The translations under genes and the position numbers were made by a program. A stretch of 64,000 nucleotides of DNA from Porphyrobacter sp. HT-58-2. GTDB lineage: Bacteria; Pseudomonadota; Alphaproteobacteria; Sphingomonadales; Sphingomonadaceae. The DNA is taken from NCBI RefSeq assembly GCF_002952215.1, contig NZ_CP022600.1:496001-560000 (forward strand), given 5' to 3'. Position 1 is the stretch's first letter, and every line of letters begins with the position of its first letter. Below the pieces are notes generated by a model. The model was not told where the DNA came from. It did no database searches and saw nothing but the letters and a program-made list of their open reading frames with translations. This document shows positions 35,973 through 44,208 of this stretch, one piece after another.

Positions 35973-36962
35973 ATGACCGTTCTCATGCCGCCCGAATGGG
36001 CGCCACAGGACTGGATCTGGATCGGCTTCCCGCACCTCGCCGAGGAGTGGCCGGGCTGGCTGGAGCCTGCACAGGAGCAGATGGCGGCTTTCGCGAGCGC
36101 CGTGGCGACAAGTGGGCAGGAAGTGCGCCTGCTGGTGCGCGACGAGGCCAACGAGGCCCGTGCGCGCCAATTGGTCAGCAGCAAGGTGACGCTCGAACGC
36201 CGCGCCTATGGCGACATCTGGCTGCGCGATACTGGCCCGCTGGTAGTGTTCGATGGCGAGCAGCGCATTGCCCGCCGTTTCGGCTTCAACGGCTGGGGCG
36301 GGAAGTATCTGATGCCGGGCGATCAGGAGATCGGCGCCGAAATCGCGCGCGATGCGGGCCTTGCCGTGACGCAAAGGCCCATGATTCTCGAAGGTGGCGC
36401 GGTGGATGGCGACGGCACCGGGCTGGTCGCGACGACCGAGCAATGTCTGCTCAACCCCAACCGCAACCCGCATTTGAGCCGTCAGCAGATCGAGGCAGAG
36501 CTGGCGGCGCAGCTCGGCTTCACCCGCGTGCTGTGGCTGGGCGATGGGCTTATCAACGATCACACCGATGGCCACGTCGACAATCTTGCGCGGTTCGTCG
36601 CCCCTAACCGGCTGGTGGTGCCTGAGGCGACCGGCGCCGACGATCCCAATGCCGCGATCTATGCCGATGCGGCGGCGCGGGCGGCGGCGGCAGGGGTCGA
36701 GGTGGTGCGCATCCCCTCGCCCGGCCTCATGACCCGTGACGGCGTGGTCGAGCCTGCCAGCTATGTGAACTTCGCGATCACCTCGCATCTGGTGGTGGTG
36801 CCGACCTTCGGCTCGCCCCATGATGCCGACGGCGTCGCCGCGATCGCCGCGCTGTTTCCCGACCGGGACACGATCGGCCTGCCGGGCGAGGCGGTGCTGG
36901 CAGGTGGCGGGGGCTTCCACTGCGCCAGCCAGCAAATGCCCGCGCTGGCCGGCGCAAGTTAA
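35973..36962 (+). CDS. aguA: Agmatine deiminase family protein
   Basis: A 329-residue guanidine-modifying enzyme. Family motifs are ERRAYGDIWLRDTGPL, NGWGGKY, MILEGGAVDGDG, NDHTDGHVDNLARFV and the catalytic Cys in GGGGFHCASQQMP. AguA converts agmatine to N-carbamoylputrescine in the route from arginine to putrescine. No aguB neighbour is present, so peptidyl-arginine deiminase-type specificity is not ruled out. It starts 6 bases after the M28 gene. Confidence 0.9.
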   Translation: MTVLMPPEWAPQDWIWIGFPHLAEEWPGWLEPAQEQMAAFASAVATSGQEVRLLVRDEANEARARQLVSSKVTLERRAYGDIWLRDTGPLVVFDGEQRIARRFGFNGWGGKYLMPGDQEIGAEIARDAGLAVTQRPMILEGGAVDGDGTGLVATTEQCLLNPNRNPHLSRQQIEAELAAQLGFTRVLWLGDGLINDHTDGHVDNLARFVAPNRLVVPEATGADDPNAAIYADAAARAAAAGVEVVRIPSPGLMTRDGVVEPASYVNFAITSHLVVVPTFGSPHDADGVAAIAALFPDRDTIGLPGEAVLAGGGGFHCASQQMPALAGAS

Positions 36963-36997
36963 CGCTTCGTTAGGGAATTGGGGCGAGAGTGCGTGAG

Positions 36998-37132
36998 ATG
37001 AACCGCGCTCAAGCCCTCGCTCTGCCGCTTGCTTCCGCAATCCACACGGATTCGCTTGACCTTGCGCGGCGGATGATCGTGCTTGGCTGTGCGGCGGCAC
37101 TGATCCTTGCAGGTCCGGCGCTGCCGTTCTAG
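36998..37132 (+). CDS. Possible 44-residue membrane peptide
   Basis: An ATG frame of 44 residues beginning MNRAQALALPLASAIHTDSL and ending in one hydrophobic helix (MIVLGCAAALILAGPALPF). It fits exactly between the deiminase stop and the convergent TauE gene, ending one base before it. Only a weak purine stretch precedes it. It could equally be an untranslated 3' region. Confidence 0.35.
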   Translation: MNRAQALALPLASAIHTDSLDLARRMIVLGCAAALILAGPALPF

Positions 37133-37133
37133 A

Positions 37134-37877
37134 TCACATCAAGCGCAGCAGCGCTCCCAGCGCCGCGCCGCCGAGCACCAGCCCGACACAGGTGCGCCAT
37201 GCCGGATCGCTGATCCGGCCCGACACTGCCGAGCCCATGCGGTTGCCCGCGATGATCACCGGCAGCATCACCAGCGCGAACAGCCCTAGCTCCCAGCGCA
37301 GGATGCCAAGCCATGTCGCCCCTGCCAGGCCGGCCGCGCCCGCGATGGTGAAGATCAGCAGCATCGACGCCTTGATCGTGATCCGCGGCAATTCGCGCCC
37401 GGCGTAATAAGGCACCACCGGCGGCCCCGGCATCCCGGCATAGCCTGTCATCAAGCCGCTGAGCACGCCCACCCCGCCGGTCACCAGCCTGCCCGGCACC
37501 GCGCTTCCCCGACGCGGCAGCAGGATCGCGATGAAGGCGCTGAAGGCGATCAGGGCGATGATCAGCCGGGCAATATCGGCGCTGGTCACCGACAGCGCCC
37601 ACAGGCCGAGCGGCGTGGTGAGCACCACGATCCCCGCGATCACCCATGCGCTACGCTCCGCCTCGCGCACCAGCGTGCGGGCTTCGGTCAGTCCGATCAG
37701 CACCGACAGGCAATTGCCCAGCACCACCGCCTCGACCGGGGGCAGCGCCAGCGCAAGGATCGGCACCAGCAGGATCGCCATGCCGAAGCCCGTCAGCCCG
37801 CGCACGAAGGACGCGCCGAGTGCCGCGCCAAGCGCGACCGCGATTTGCAGCGCGGTGAAGCTGCCAAGCAGGTCCAT
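37134..37877 (-). CDS. TauE/SafE family permease
   Basis: A 247-residue inner-membrane protein with about eight hydrophobic helices in two TauE repeats; the N-terminal GLTGFGMAILLVPIL is the family signature. Members export sulfite, sulfoacetate or other organosulfur anions. Nothing nearby indicates the substrate. It follows thrS by 12 bases and may be read through from it. Confidence 0.88.
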   Translation of the reverse strand: MDLLGSFTALQIAVALGAALGASFVRGLTGFGMAILLVPILALALPPVEAVVLGNCLSVLIGLTEARTLVREAERSAWVIAGIVVLTTPLGLWALSVTSADIARLIIALIAFSAFIAILLPRRGSAVPGRLVTGGVGVLSGLMTGYAGMPGPPVVPYYAGRELPRITIKASMLLIFTIAGAAGLAGATWLGILRWELGLFALVMLPVIIAGNRMGSAVSGRISDPAWRTCVGLVLGGAALGALLRLM

Positions 37878-37889
37878 GCTCAGCGCGCG

Positions 37890-39890
37890 TCAGTGGGCGG
37901 CAATATCGGGAGGCAGCACGTCTTCCGAAAGCCGGGCGATGACGTTCTGGTAATCGAGCACTTCCTGATCCTTGCCGCCTAGCGTGCGCAGTGCGACGGT
38001 GCTGGTTTCCGCCTCGCGCTTGCCGACCACCAGCAGGTAGGGGACCTTGGCGAGGCTATGTTCGCGGACCTTGTAGTTGATCTTCTCGTTGCGGGTATCG
38101 GGCTCGGCGCGCACGCCGACTTCGCGCAGCCGCTTGACCAGTTCGTGAGCGTAATCATCCGCATCCGAGGTGATGGTCGCCACCACCGCCTGCACCGGAG
38201 CAAGCCATGCCGGAAGCTTGCCGGCGAAATGCTCGATCAGGATCCCGATGAAGCGTTCATAGCTGCCGAAGATCGCGCGGTGGAGCATCACCGGGCGGTG
38301 CTTCTCGCCATCCTCGCCGATGTAATGCGCATCGAGCCGCTCGGGCAGCACGCGGTCGGACTGGATCGTACCGACCTGCCAGGTGCGCCCGATCGCGTCG
38401 GTGAGGTGCCATTCGAGCTTGGGGGCATAGAACGCGCCCTCGCCCGGCAGCTCCTCCCATTCGAGACCATTGGCGGTCAGCGCGTCGCGCAGTTCCTGCT
38501 CGGCCTTGTCCCAATCGGCATCGCTCCCGAACCGCTTTTCCGGGCGCAGGGCGAGCTTGATGTCATAGGTGAAGCCGAAGTCGCGATAGACGCTATCGGC
38601 CAGGGCGATGAAGGCCTGCACTTCGGACACCACCTGCCCCTCGGTGCAGAAGATATGCGCGTCGTCCTGCGTGAACTGGCGCACGCGCATCAGCCCGTGG
38701 AGCGCGCCGTGGGGTTCGTTGCGGTGGCAGCAGCCCATTTCGCCGAGGCGGATGGGGAGGTCGCGGTAGGAGGTGATCCCCTGCTTGAACACCATAACGT
38801 GCGCCGGGCAGTTCATTGGCTTGATCGCCATCCACGCCGCATCGTCCGCCACCTTGGGGGAGGCGACGCCGCTCTCTTCATCGACATCGGGGACGATGTC
38901 GGGCACGGCGAACATGTTCTGCGCATATTTGCCCCAGTGACCCGACTGCGTCCACTGGCGCACGTCCATCAGCTGCGGGGTCTTGATCTCGCGATAGCCC
39001 GCGCCGTCCATCTTGCGGCGCATGTAGCTCTCCAGCTCGCGCCAGATGCGGTAGCCCTTGGGGTGCCAGAACACGCTCCCGTGGGCTTCCTCCTGCAAGT
39101 GGAACAGATCCATCTCGCGCCCCAGCTTGCGGTGGTCGCGCTTGGCCGCTTCCTCGAGGCGGGTCAGATGTGCCTGAAGCTGCTTCTTGTTGAGCCAGCC
39201 GGTGCCGTAGATGCGGGTGAGCTGCGCATTGTTCTGGTCGCCGCGCCAATAGGCTCCGGCGGTCCGCATCAGCTTGAAGGCATCGGGATCGAGCTTGCCG
39301 GTGGAAGGCAGGTGCGGCCCGCGGCACATGTCGAGCCAGTCGTTGCCGCTCCAGTAGACCGTCAGTTCCTCGCCCTCGGGCAGTTCCTTGGCCCATTCGG
39401 CCTTGAACACCTCGCCTTCGGCCTCCCACTTGGCGACCAGCGCCTCGCGGCTCCACACTTCGCGGCGCAGCGGCTTGTCGGCGCGGATGATCTCGCGCAT
39501 CTTTTCCTCGATCGCGGGGAGATCGTCCATGCCGAAAGGTTCGCGGCTGTCGGGCGCCTTCACGTCATAATAGAAGCCGTCGTCGGTTGCCGGGCCGAAG
39601 GTGATCTGCGTGCCAGGGTAGAGCGACTGCACTGCCTCGGCCAGCACGTGGGCGTAATCATGCCGGGCGAGTTCGAGCGCATCGGCCTCGTCGCGGCTCG
39701 TCACCAGCGCGAGTTCGGCGTCGCCCTCGAACGGGCGACCAAGATCGCGCAGTTCCCCGTTCACCCGCGCCGCAAGCGCCGCCTTGGCAAGGCCGGGGCC
39801 AATCGCGGCGGCGATGTCCGCGGGGGTCGAACCGGCAGGCACTTCGCGCACCGAGCCATCGGGCAGGCTGATCTTGAGCAGTTCGGTCAT
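37890..39890 (-). CDS. thrS: Threonine--tRNA ligase
   Basis: A 666-residue class II synthetase that charges tRNA-Thr. Domains in order are TGS (about 1-65), the editing domain (about 70-225), the class II core (about 260-535) with [20 protein letters not shown] and [20 protein letters not shown], and the C-terminal anticodon-binding domain. A threonine-codon-rich leader with alternative stems lies 144 bases upstream, suggesting regulation by ribosome-mediated attenuation. Confidence 0.97.
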   Translation of the reverse strand: MTELLKISLPDGSVREVPAGSTPADIAAAIGPGLAKAALAARVNGELRDLGRPFEGDAELALVTSRDEADALELARHDYAHVLAEAVQSLYPGTQITFGPATDDGFYYDVKAPDSREPFGMDDLPAIEEKMREIIRADKPLRREVWSREALVAKWEAEGEVFKAEWAKELPEGEELTVYWSGNDWLDMCRGPHLPSTGKLDPDAFKLMRTAGAYWRGDQNNAQLTRIYGTGWLNKKQLQAHLTRLEEAAKRDHRKLGREMDLFHLQEEAHGSVFWHPKGYRIWRELESYMRRKMDGAGYREIKTPQLMDVRQWTQSGHWGKYAQNMFAVPDIVPDVDEESGVASPKVADDAAWMAIKPMNCPAHVMVFKQGITSYRDLPIRLGEMGCCHRNEPHGALHGLMRVRQFTQDDAHIFCTEGQVVSEVQAFIALADSVYRDFGFTYDIKLALRPEKRFGSDADWDKAEQELRDALTANGLEWEELPGEGAFYAPKLEWHLTDAIGRTWQVGTIQSDRVLPERLDAHYIGEDGEKHRPVMLHRAIFGSYERFIGILIEHFAGKLPAWLAPVQAVVATITSDADDYAHELVKRLREVGVRAEPDTRNEKINYKVREHSLAKVPYLLVVGKREAETSTVALRTLGGKDQEVLDYQNVIARLSEDVLPPDIAAH

Positions 39891-39976
39891 CGTTCAAATC
39901 CGTCTCGTTTGGCGCGCCTTAGGACAAAGGCCCCCCTAAGCAAACAAGAGGCGCACCGGAAGAGCGGTGTTGCGTC

Positions 39977-40068
39977 AAAAACCGGTTCGGGAAGGACACC
40001 GCGCCGCCCCGATCCGGGCGGCGGGCTGTCGGGCCTAAGCCGCGTGCCGCCGCCCCCGGATAGTCCGG
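39977..40068 (-). promoter_or_regulatory. Predicted attenuator of thrS
   Basis: In the minus-strand RNA, region 2 (40055-40047, GGGCGGCGG, inside the leader frame) can pair with region 3 (40024-40016, CCGCCGCCC) over 9 perfect bp. Region 3 can instead pair with region 4 (40009-40002) over 8 perfect bp with a 6-base loop. The two pairings exclude each other. A small hairpin CCGGA-CTA-TCCGG lies in the leader (40068-40056). A run of five U occurs 20 bases after the 3:4 stem, so whether 3:4 is an intrinsic or Rho-assisted terminator is uncertain. Confidence 0.65.
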
Positions 40069-40112
40069 GTGGTGGTCGTGGTGGTGCGGGTGGTGGCGAG
40101 CAGCTTGGCCAT
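40035..40112 (-). CDS. Threonine-rich leader peptide of thrS
   Basis: A 25-residue frame, MAKLLATTRTTTTTTRTIRG and then RRHAA, stopping at TAG 40037-40035. Nine residues are Thr (seven ACC, one ACG, one ACT), six in a row. It is directly upstream of thrS on the same strand. Slow translation of the Thr codons would signal shortage of charged tRNA-Thr. An in-frame ATG at 40124 is an alternative start. Neither start has a strong Shine-Dalgarno, and the ACC run could in principle be a simple-sequence repeat; the flanking stems argue otherwise. Confidence 0.7.
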   Translation of the reverse strand: MAKLLATTRTTTTTTRTIRGRRHAA

Positions 40113-40159
40113 GCGAGGGGACATAGACGCTCGGGGGTTAAAAGTCACCTGCTGACGAA

Positions 40160-40211
40160 TGGAAAGCATCCTTGACATATCGCGCGACTCGAATGTAAAG
40201 CACCCTTGCCA
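40160..40211. promoter_or_regulatory. Paired operator-like repeats at the XRE operon promoter
   Basis: Two copies of an 18-base imperfect palindrome, TGGAAAGCATCCTTGACA (40160-40177) and TGTAAAGCACCCTTGCCA (40194-40211), lie 34 bases apart. They approximate TGTMAAG-N4-CTTGACA. The first contains a perfect -35 box, TTGACA (40172-40177), and the second overlaps the expected -10 area. This suits autorepression by the XRE protein encoded downstream. The gap also holds the divergent thrS promoter. Confidence 0.6.
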
Positions 40212-40231
40212 TTATGCAAAAGGAACTTTCC

Positions 40232-40654
40232 ATGACCCCCAACCCCTCCCGTGCGGCCATGAAGCGCTATGTCTGGCGGCTGATGGCGGTGATGACGGTC
40301 TATGCCGGTGCGCTTGTCGGCGGGCAGTTCGCCATGCAGGCCGGACTGCTCGGCCCGCAGGCGGCGGTCGCCATCGCGCTGGTGTGCGGCCTGTGCATTG
40401 CGCTCACCTTCGTCATCATGGGTCGATTGATGATCGAGACTGAGGACGAATTCATGCGCCTGCTGTTCGTTCGCCAGACTCTCATCGCATCGGGCTTCGC
40501 GCTCAGTCTAGCCGCCATTCACGGCTTTCTGAGCGATTTCGAGATCATTGCCCAGATCGACGCCTATTGGTGGCCGGTCCTGTTCTTTGCCGGACAGTTT
40601 ATCGGCCAGGTCGCAAACCGCATGAAATATGGCACCTGGGGCACAATGAAATGA
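40232..40654 (+). CDS. Four-helix inner-membrane protein
   Basis: A 140-residue protein with four hydrophobic helices (about 15-35, 43-66, 85-105, 112-130) and short loops, so an inner-membrane protein. AGGAA precedes the ATG at 40232. Its TGA overlaps the XRE regulator ATG. Such membrane protein/XRE pairs are common, the regulator controlling its own operon, but I recognise no activity. Confidence 0.75.
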   Translation: MTPNPSRAAMKRYVWRLMAVMTVYAGALVGGQFAMQAGLLGPQAAVAIALVCGLCIALTFVIMGRLMIETEDEFMRLLFVRQTLIASGFALSLAAIHGFLSDFEIIAQIDAYWWPVLFFAGQFIGQVANRMKYGTWGTMK

Positions 40655-40854
40655 ACAACCGCCTCAAGGTGCTCCGCGCCGAGCGCAGTTGGAGCCAGCA
40701 GGATCTCGCCGACCGGCTCGGCGTCAGTCGCCAGAGCGTCAATGCCATCGAGACCGGTCGCTACGACCCTTCCCTCCCGCTCGCCTTCACCATCGCCGAT
40801 GTGTTCGGCCTGCCGATCGAAGCCATCTTCCTGAGAGACGGAGACCCGCAATGA
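40651..40854 (+). CDS. XRE-family transcriptional regulator
   Basis: A 67-residue single-domain helix-turn-helix protein. NNRLKVLRAERSWSQQDLAD and LGVSRQSVNAIETGRYDPS are the classical Cro/C1-type HTH. It overlaps its neighbours on both sides by ATGA, so the three genes are one translational unit. It is the best candidate to bind the paired repeats at 40160-40211. Confidence 0.92.
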   Translation: MNNRLKVLRAERSWSQQDLADRLGVSRQSVNAIETGRYDPSLPLAFTIADVFGLPIEAIFLRDGDPQ

Positions 40855-41723
40855 CCCGCGCCTTGCTTGCCGCGCTTGCTGCCCTGCTGCTTGCGCCCGC
40901 TACCGCCATGGCTGAAGATGCGCCGTGTCCCCCCTTCGAGGTGACCGGCTCCGGCCCTGATCTGCTGCTGGTTCCCGGCCTCGGTTCGTCTCCGGCGGTG
41001 TGGGACGGGGTGAAGGACAGCCTTGCCAAGGATTTCCGCCTGCACCTTGTCCATGTCGCAGGCTTTGCCGGGCGTCCGGCCGAGGGCGATCCGGCGACAT
41101 TGGTCAACCGCACCAAGGCCGAGATCATCCGTCACCTCGATTGCCAGAAGGTCGAACGCGCCGCATGGGCCGGACATTCGATGGGCGGGTTTCTGGGGCT
41201 GATGACGGCCGCCGATCATCCTGACCGGATCGCGCAGGTGGTGGTGGTGGATTCGCTGCCGTTCTTCCCGCTGGTGTTCGATCCCGCCGCCACGGTCGAT
41301 GCCGTGCGGGCGCAGGCTGACGGGATGCGCGCGCAGATCGCGGCGCAGGACGATGCCGGTTTTGCCGCCGGTCAGCGCATGGGCGTGCGCTCGCTGGTGC
41401 GCAATCCCGCCTTCCATGAACAGGTGGTGGATTGGTCGATCACCAGTGATCGCGCCACCTTTGCCAGCGCAATCCATGCCTTGATGACGACCGACATGCG
41501 CCCGCGTCTCGGGGAAATTGCCGCGCCGGTCAGCGTGATCGCCGCCGCCAATCCCTTCGCCCCGCGCAGCCGGATCGAACCGCTCTACGCCGCCGCCTAT
41601 GCCGGGTTGCCGCAGATGAGGCTGACGGTGATCGACGACAGTTTCCACTTCGTCATGATCGATCAGCCAGAGGCGTTCGAGGCGGCGCTGCGGGAGGGCT
41701 TGCGCGCAGAGCTGGCGGATTAG
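40851..41723 (+). CDS. Exported alpha/beta hydrolase
   Basis: A 290-residue alpha/beta-hydrolase with a signal peptide (MTRALLAALAALLLAPATAM, cleaved near AMA-ED). The oxyanion loop is LLLVPGLGSSPAVW and the nucleophile elbow is GHSMGGFLGLM (Ser). The catalytic His is probably in DSFHFVMIDQP. The substrate is unknown. It is the third gene of the membrane protein/XRE operon and ends in a 4-base convergent overlap with the PhoD gene. Confidence 0.87.
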   Translation: MTRALLAALAALLLAPATAMAEDAPCPPFEVTGSGPDLLLVPGLGSSPAVWDGVKDSLAKDFRLHLVHVAGFAGRPAEGDPATLVNRTKAEIIRHLDCQKVERAAWAGHSMGGFLGLMTAADHPDRIAQVVVVDSLPFFPLVFDPAATVDAVRAQADGMRAQIAAQDDAGFAAGQRMGVRSLVRNPAFHEQVVDWSITSDRATFASAIHALMTTDMRPRLGEIAAPVSVIAAANPFAPRSRIEPLYAAAYAGLPQMRLTVIDDSFHFVMIDQPEAFEAALREGLRAELAD

Positions 41724-43384
41724 ACCACCAGCTTGCCGCTGCCCTTTTCCGTCGTGATCCGTTTCGTCCCCGCCAGCTGCGCCGAGCGTTGCCTGATCCC
41801 GGCGGAGAAGCGGTATTCGGTGGTGGCGCGGGCCGGGGTCAATTCGACCAGCATATAGCCGCGCTGGGCCGTGTCGGCCCACTTGAGCTGCTCGTTCTCA
41901 GCCACCAGCGCCGCCGCCAGATCGCCGGGCTTGATGAAGCCGAGATAGGTCTCGAACCCGGGCGAGCTGACTGAACACACGCCCAGCTCCACACCCACCT
42001 TCGCGCCATCCTGCGCCAGTTCGAAGGCCCAGCCATTATGCGTGTCGCCTGCCAGCACCAGCAGGTTGGCATCGGCGTTGAGCGCCGCCTTGAACACCCG
42101 TTCGCGTGCGGCGGGATAGCCGTCCCAGGCGTCCATGTTCGATGGCAGGCCGACCTGGCTGGCGACAACCGCGGCTGTCAGCCGCTCGCGGATGAAATCG
42201 GGCAGCCCGGCGCCCAGTTGCTCGGCGAGGCTGGCCGGGGTTCTGAGATTGCCGATCAGCACCTGCTGCACCAGCACCTGCCACGCTGTCCCGCGCGCGG
42301 TCGAAGCCTTGAGGCTCTCGGCCAGCCAGCTTTCCTGCGCGGCGCCCAGCAGGTGCCGTTCGGGATCGGCCCATGCACCATCCTTGAAGCGAACGAGCGC
42401 CTCCATCGCGCCCTGCGGGTCTTTCTGCCCGGCCAGAACCTTGCCCAGATCGAGCTGCTGGTCGCGTCCCTCGAGCCTGGTGTCGAGCCGGAACAGGGTG
42501 GCGAGGTCACCGACCTGATAGGCGGCATAGGGCGCATCCGAGACCGGCAGCCACTCGCGATAGGCCTGCTTGGCGGCGGCCTTGCGCGCCTCCCAGCTGC
42601 CTTCGCTGTCCGGCTGGTGGTTCTGCGCGCCGTCCTTCCAGCTGTCATTCGCGCTTTCATGATCGTCCCACACCGCGATCATGGGCAGCACCTGATGGAG
42701 GCGCTGCAAATCGGGATCGGTGCGGTAGGTGGCATAGCGCAGGCGGTAATCGGTCAGCGCGATAATCTCGGTTGTCGGCGCAAGCACACGCTCGGCCACG
42801 CCCTGCCCCGGATTGGGGTAATTATCCTCGCCATATTCGTAGATGTAGTCGCCCAGATGCACGGCGAGGTCGGCGTCATTGGCAAGCGCCGCGTGGCCAT
42901 AGGCATTGAACCATCCGAACCCGAAGTTCGAACAGGAGAACACCGCCAGCCGGAACTTGGCCGAAGGGCCCTGGGGCAAGGTGCGGGTGCGTCCGACGGG
43001 CGAGATCGTGCCATCGGGTGCGATGAACCGGTAGAAATACCAGCGATCAGGCGCGAGGCCGGTGGCGATCCCCTTGGCACACCAGTCGCGGCTGGGCGAG
43101 GCGTTGACGCTTCCTTCCGCGACCGGACGGGCGAAATCCTCGCTCTCGCTCACCTGCCATGTCAGCGCGCTTTCGGCCTCGGCGACAAAGCGCGTCCACA
43201 GCAGCACCGACGTGGCCGAAGGCTCTCCGCTGGCGACATTATGGGTGAAGCCGCTGCCGAAGGAGCGCGCGGCGGCTGGCGCAGAGGCCAGCGCAGCGGA
43301 GGCGCCGGCAAGCGAGAACAACCCGCGGCGGGTGAGCGCGGAGGCGGAGGGGGCCGGTTGGGCGGCGGTGTCGGTCTTCAGCAT
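41720..43384 (-). CDS. phoD: PhoD-type alkaline phosphatase
   Basis: A 554-residue exported metallophosphatase/phosphodiesterase. A twin-arginine signal (LTRRGLFSLAG, about 18-28) precedes a PhoD N-terminal domain (about 45-135) and the catalytic domain with HLGDYIYEYGEDNYP, VWDDHESANDSWKDG and LVLAGDTHNGWAFEL. It releases phosphate from mono- and diesters in the periplasm, using Ca and Fe in characterised members. The ATG at 43384 begins just before the Tat signal. Confidence 0.92.
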   Translation of the reverse strand: MLKTDTAAQPAPSASALTRRGLFSLAGASAALASAPAAARSFGSGFTHNVASGEPSATSVLLWTRFVAEAESALTWQVSESEDFARPVAEGSVNASPSRDWCAKGIATGLAPDRWYFYRFIAPDGTISPVGRTRTLPQGPSAKFRLAVFSCSNFGFGWFNAYGHAALANDADLAVHLGDYIYEYGEDNYPNPGQGVAERVLAPTTEIIALTDYRLRYATYRTDPDLQRLHQVLPMIAVWDDHESANDSWKDGAQNHQPDSEGSWEARKAAAKQAYREWLPVSDAPYAAYQVGDLATLFRLDTRLEGRDQQLDLGKVLAGQKDPQGAMEALVRFKDGAWADPERHLLGAAQESWLAESLKASTARGTAWQVLVQQVLIGNLRTPASLAEQLGAGLPDFIRERLTAAVVASQVGLPSNMDAWDGYPAARERVFKAALNADANLLVLAGDTHNGWAFELAQDGAKVGVELGVCSVSSPGFETYLGFIKPGDLAAALVAENEQLKWADTAQRGYMLVELTPARATTEYRFSAGIRQRSAQLAGTKRITTEKGSGKLVV

Positions 43385-43465
43385 GGCGGTGCGCGTAACC
43401 CTCTCCCGTTGCGCTGGCGTTACAATGCTTGCACAGCGGCCTGCGCGCAAGGCATGAAGGCGCGC

Positions 43466-44200
43466 ATGACAGGGATCATGCATCACACACTCTACGACGG
43501 TCGCCGCATCGCTTTCCGCTACACCCACGGGATTGGCCCGTGCCTGGTATTCCTCCCCGGCTACATGTCCGACATGAGCGGCGGGAAGGCGACCGCGCTG
43601 TTTGCGGAGGCGCAGCAGAACGGCCGCGCCTGCCTGTTGCTCGACTATTCGGGCTGCGGGCAATCGGACGGCGATTTCGCCGAGGGGATGCTCAGCCGGT
43701 GGCGGGACGAAGTGCTGGCGCTGGTCGCATCCTATGTCAGCGGGCCGGTGCTGCTGGCGGGTTCCTCGATGGGCGGGTGGCTCATGCTGCTGGTGGCCGA
43801 GCATCTGAAGCACCGTCTCGCCGGGCTGATCGGCATTGCCCCCGCGCCCGATTTCACCCGCTGGGGTTACAGCGAGGAACAACGCGCGGCGCTCGCGGCG
43901 GGCGAAACGATCTACGAGCCGAACCCTTATGGCCCCGATCCCACGCCCACCCATGCAAAGTTCTTCGCCGACGCCGAATGCCATCTCCGGCTGGAGCGGG
44001 GAATCGACCTCGCCTGTCCAGTGCGCCTGCTGCACGGCAAGCAGGATGCCGATGTGCCGTGGGAGATCAGCCTGAAGCTGAAGGCGGCGCTCGGGTCGGC
44101 TGATGTTCAGGTGACGCTGGTAGAAGACGGGGACCATCGCCTGTCGCGTGACAGCGACATCACTCTGCTCAAGGCCATCGTGGCCGAATTCTACGGATAG
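43466..44200 (+). CDS. Alpha/beta hydrolase (S33-like)
   Basis: A 244-residue cytoplasmic hydrolase. CLVFLPGYMSDMSGGKA is the oxyanion region, LLAGSSMGGWLMLLV the nucleophile Ser elbow, HGKQDADVPW the Asp region and DGDHRLSR the catalytic His. It resembles serine aminopeptidase-like acyl hydrolases of wide specificity. Starts at 43454 and 43478 are possible; GAAGG is best spaced for 43466. Confidence 0.85.
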   Translation: MTGIMHHTLYDGRRIAFRYTHGIGPCLVFLPGYMSDMSGGKATALFAEAQQNGRACLLLDYSGCGQSDGDFAEGMLSRWRDEVLALVASYVSGPVLLAGSSMGGWLMLLVAEHLKHRLAGLIGIAPAPDFTRWGYSEEQRAALAAGETIYEPNPYGPDPTPTHAKFFADAECHLRLERGIDLACPVRLLHGKQDADVPWEISLKLKAALGSADVQVTLVEDGDHRLSRDSDITLLKAIVAEFYG

Positions 44201-44208
44201 GCTGCCGT

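Noticed and set aside
33963..37100. 1045-codon minus-strand frame opposite the M28 peptidase and agmatine deiminase
   Set aside because: Low-complexity shadow of two well-supported plus-strand genes.
40062..40094. Thr run as a mere trinucleotide repeat
   Set aside because: Considered seriously, but a start, a stop, the position before thrS and the 2:3/3:4 stems would all have to be coincidental. Kept as the main alternative to be tested.
38058..40175. 705-codon open frame antisense to thrS
   Set aside because: It mirrors thrS codon structure in a GC-rich genome, is His/Arg-rich and has no family features; thrS is certain on the other strand.
39891..40231. T-box riboswitch upstream of thrS
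   Set aside because: No specifier hairpin or T-box consensus was evident, and T-boxes are essentially a Gram-positive device; the Thr-codon leader explains the region better.
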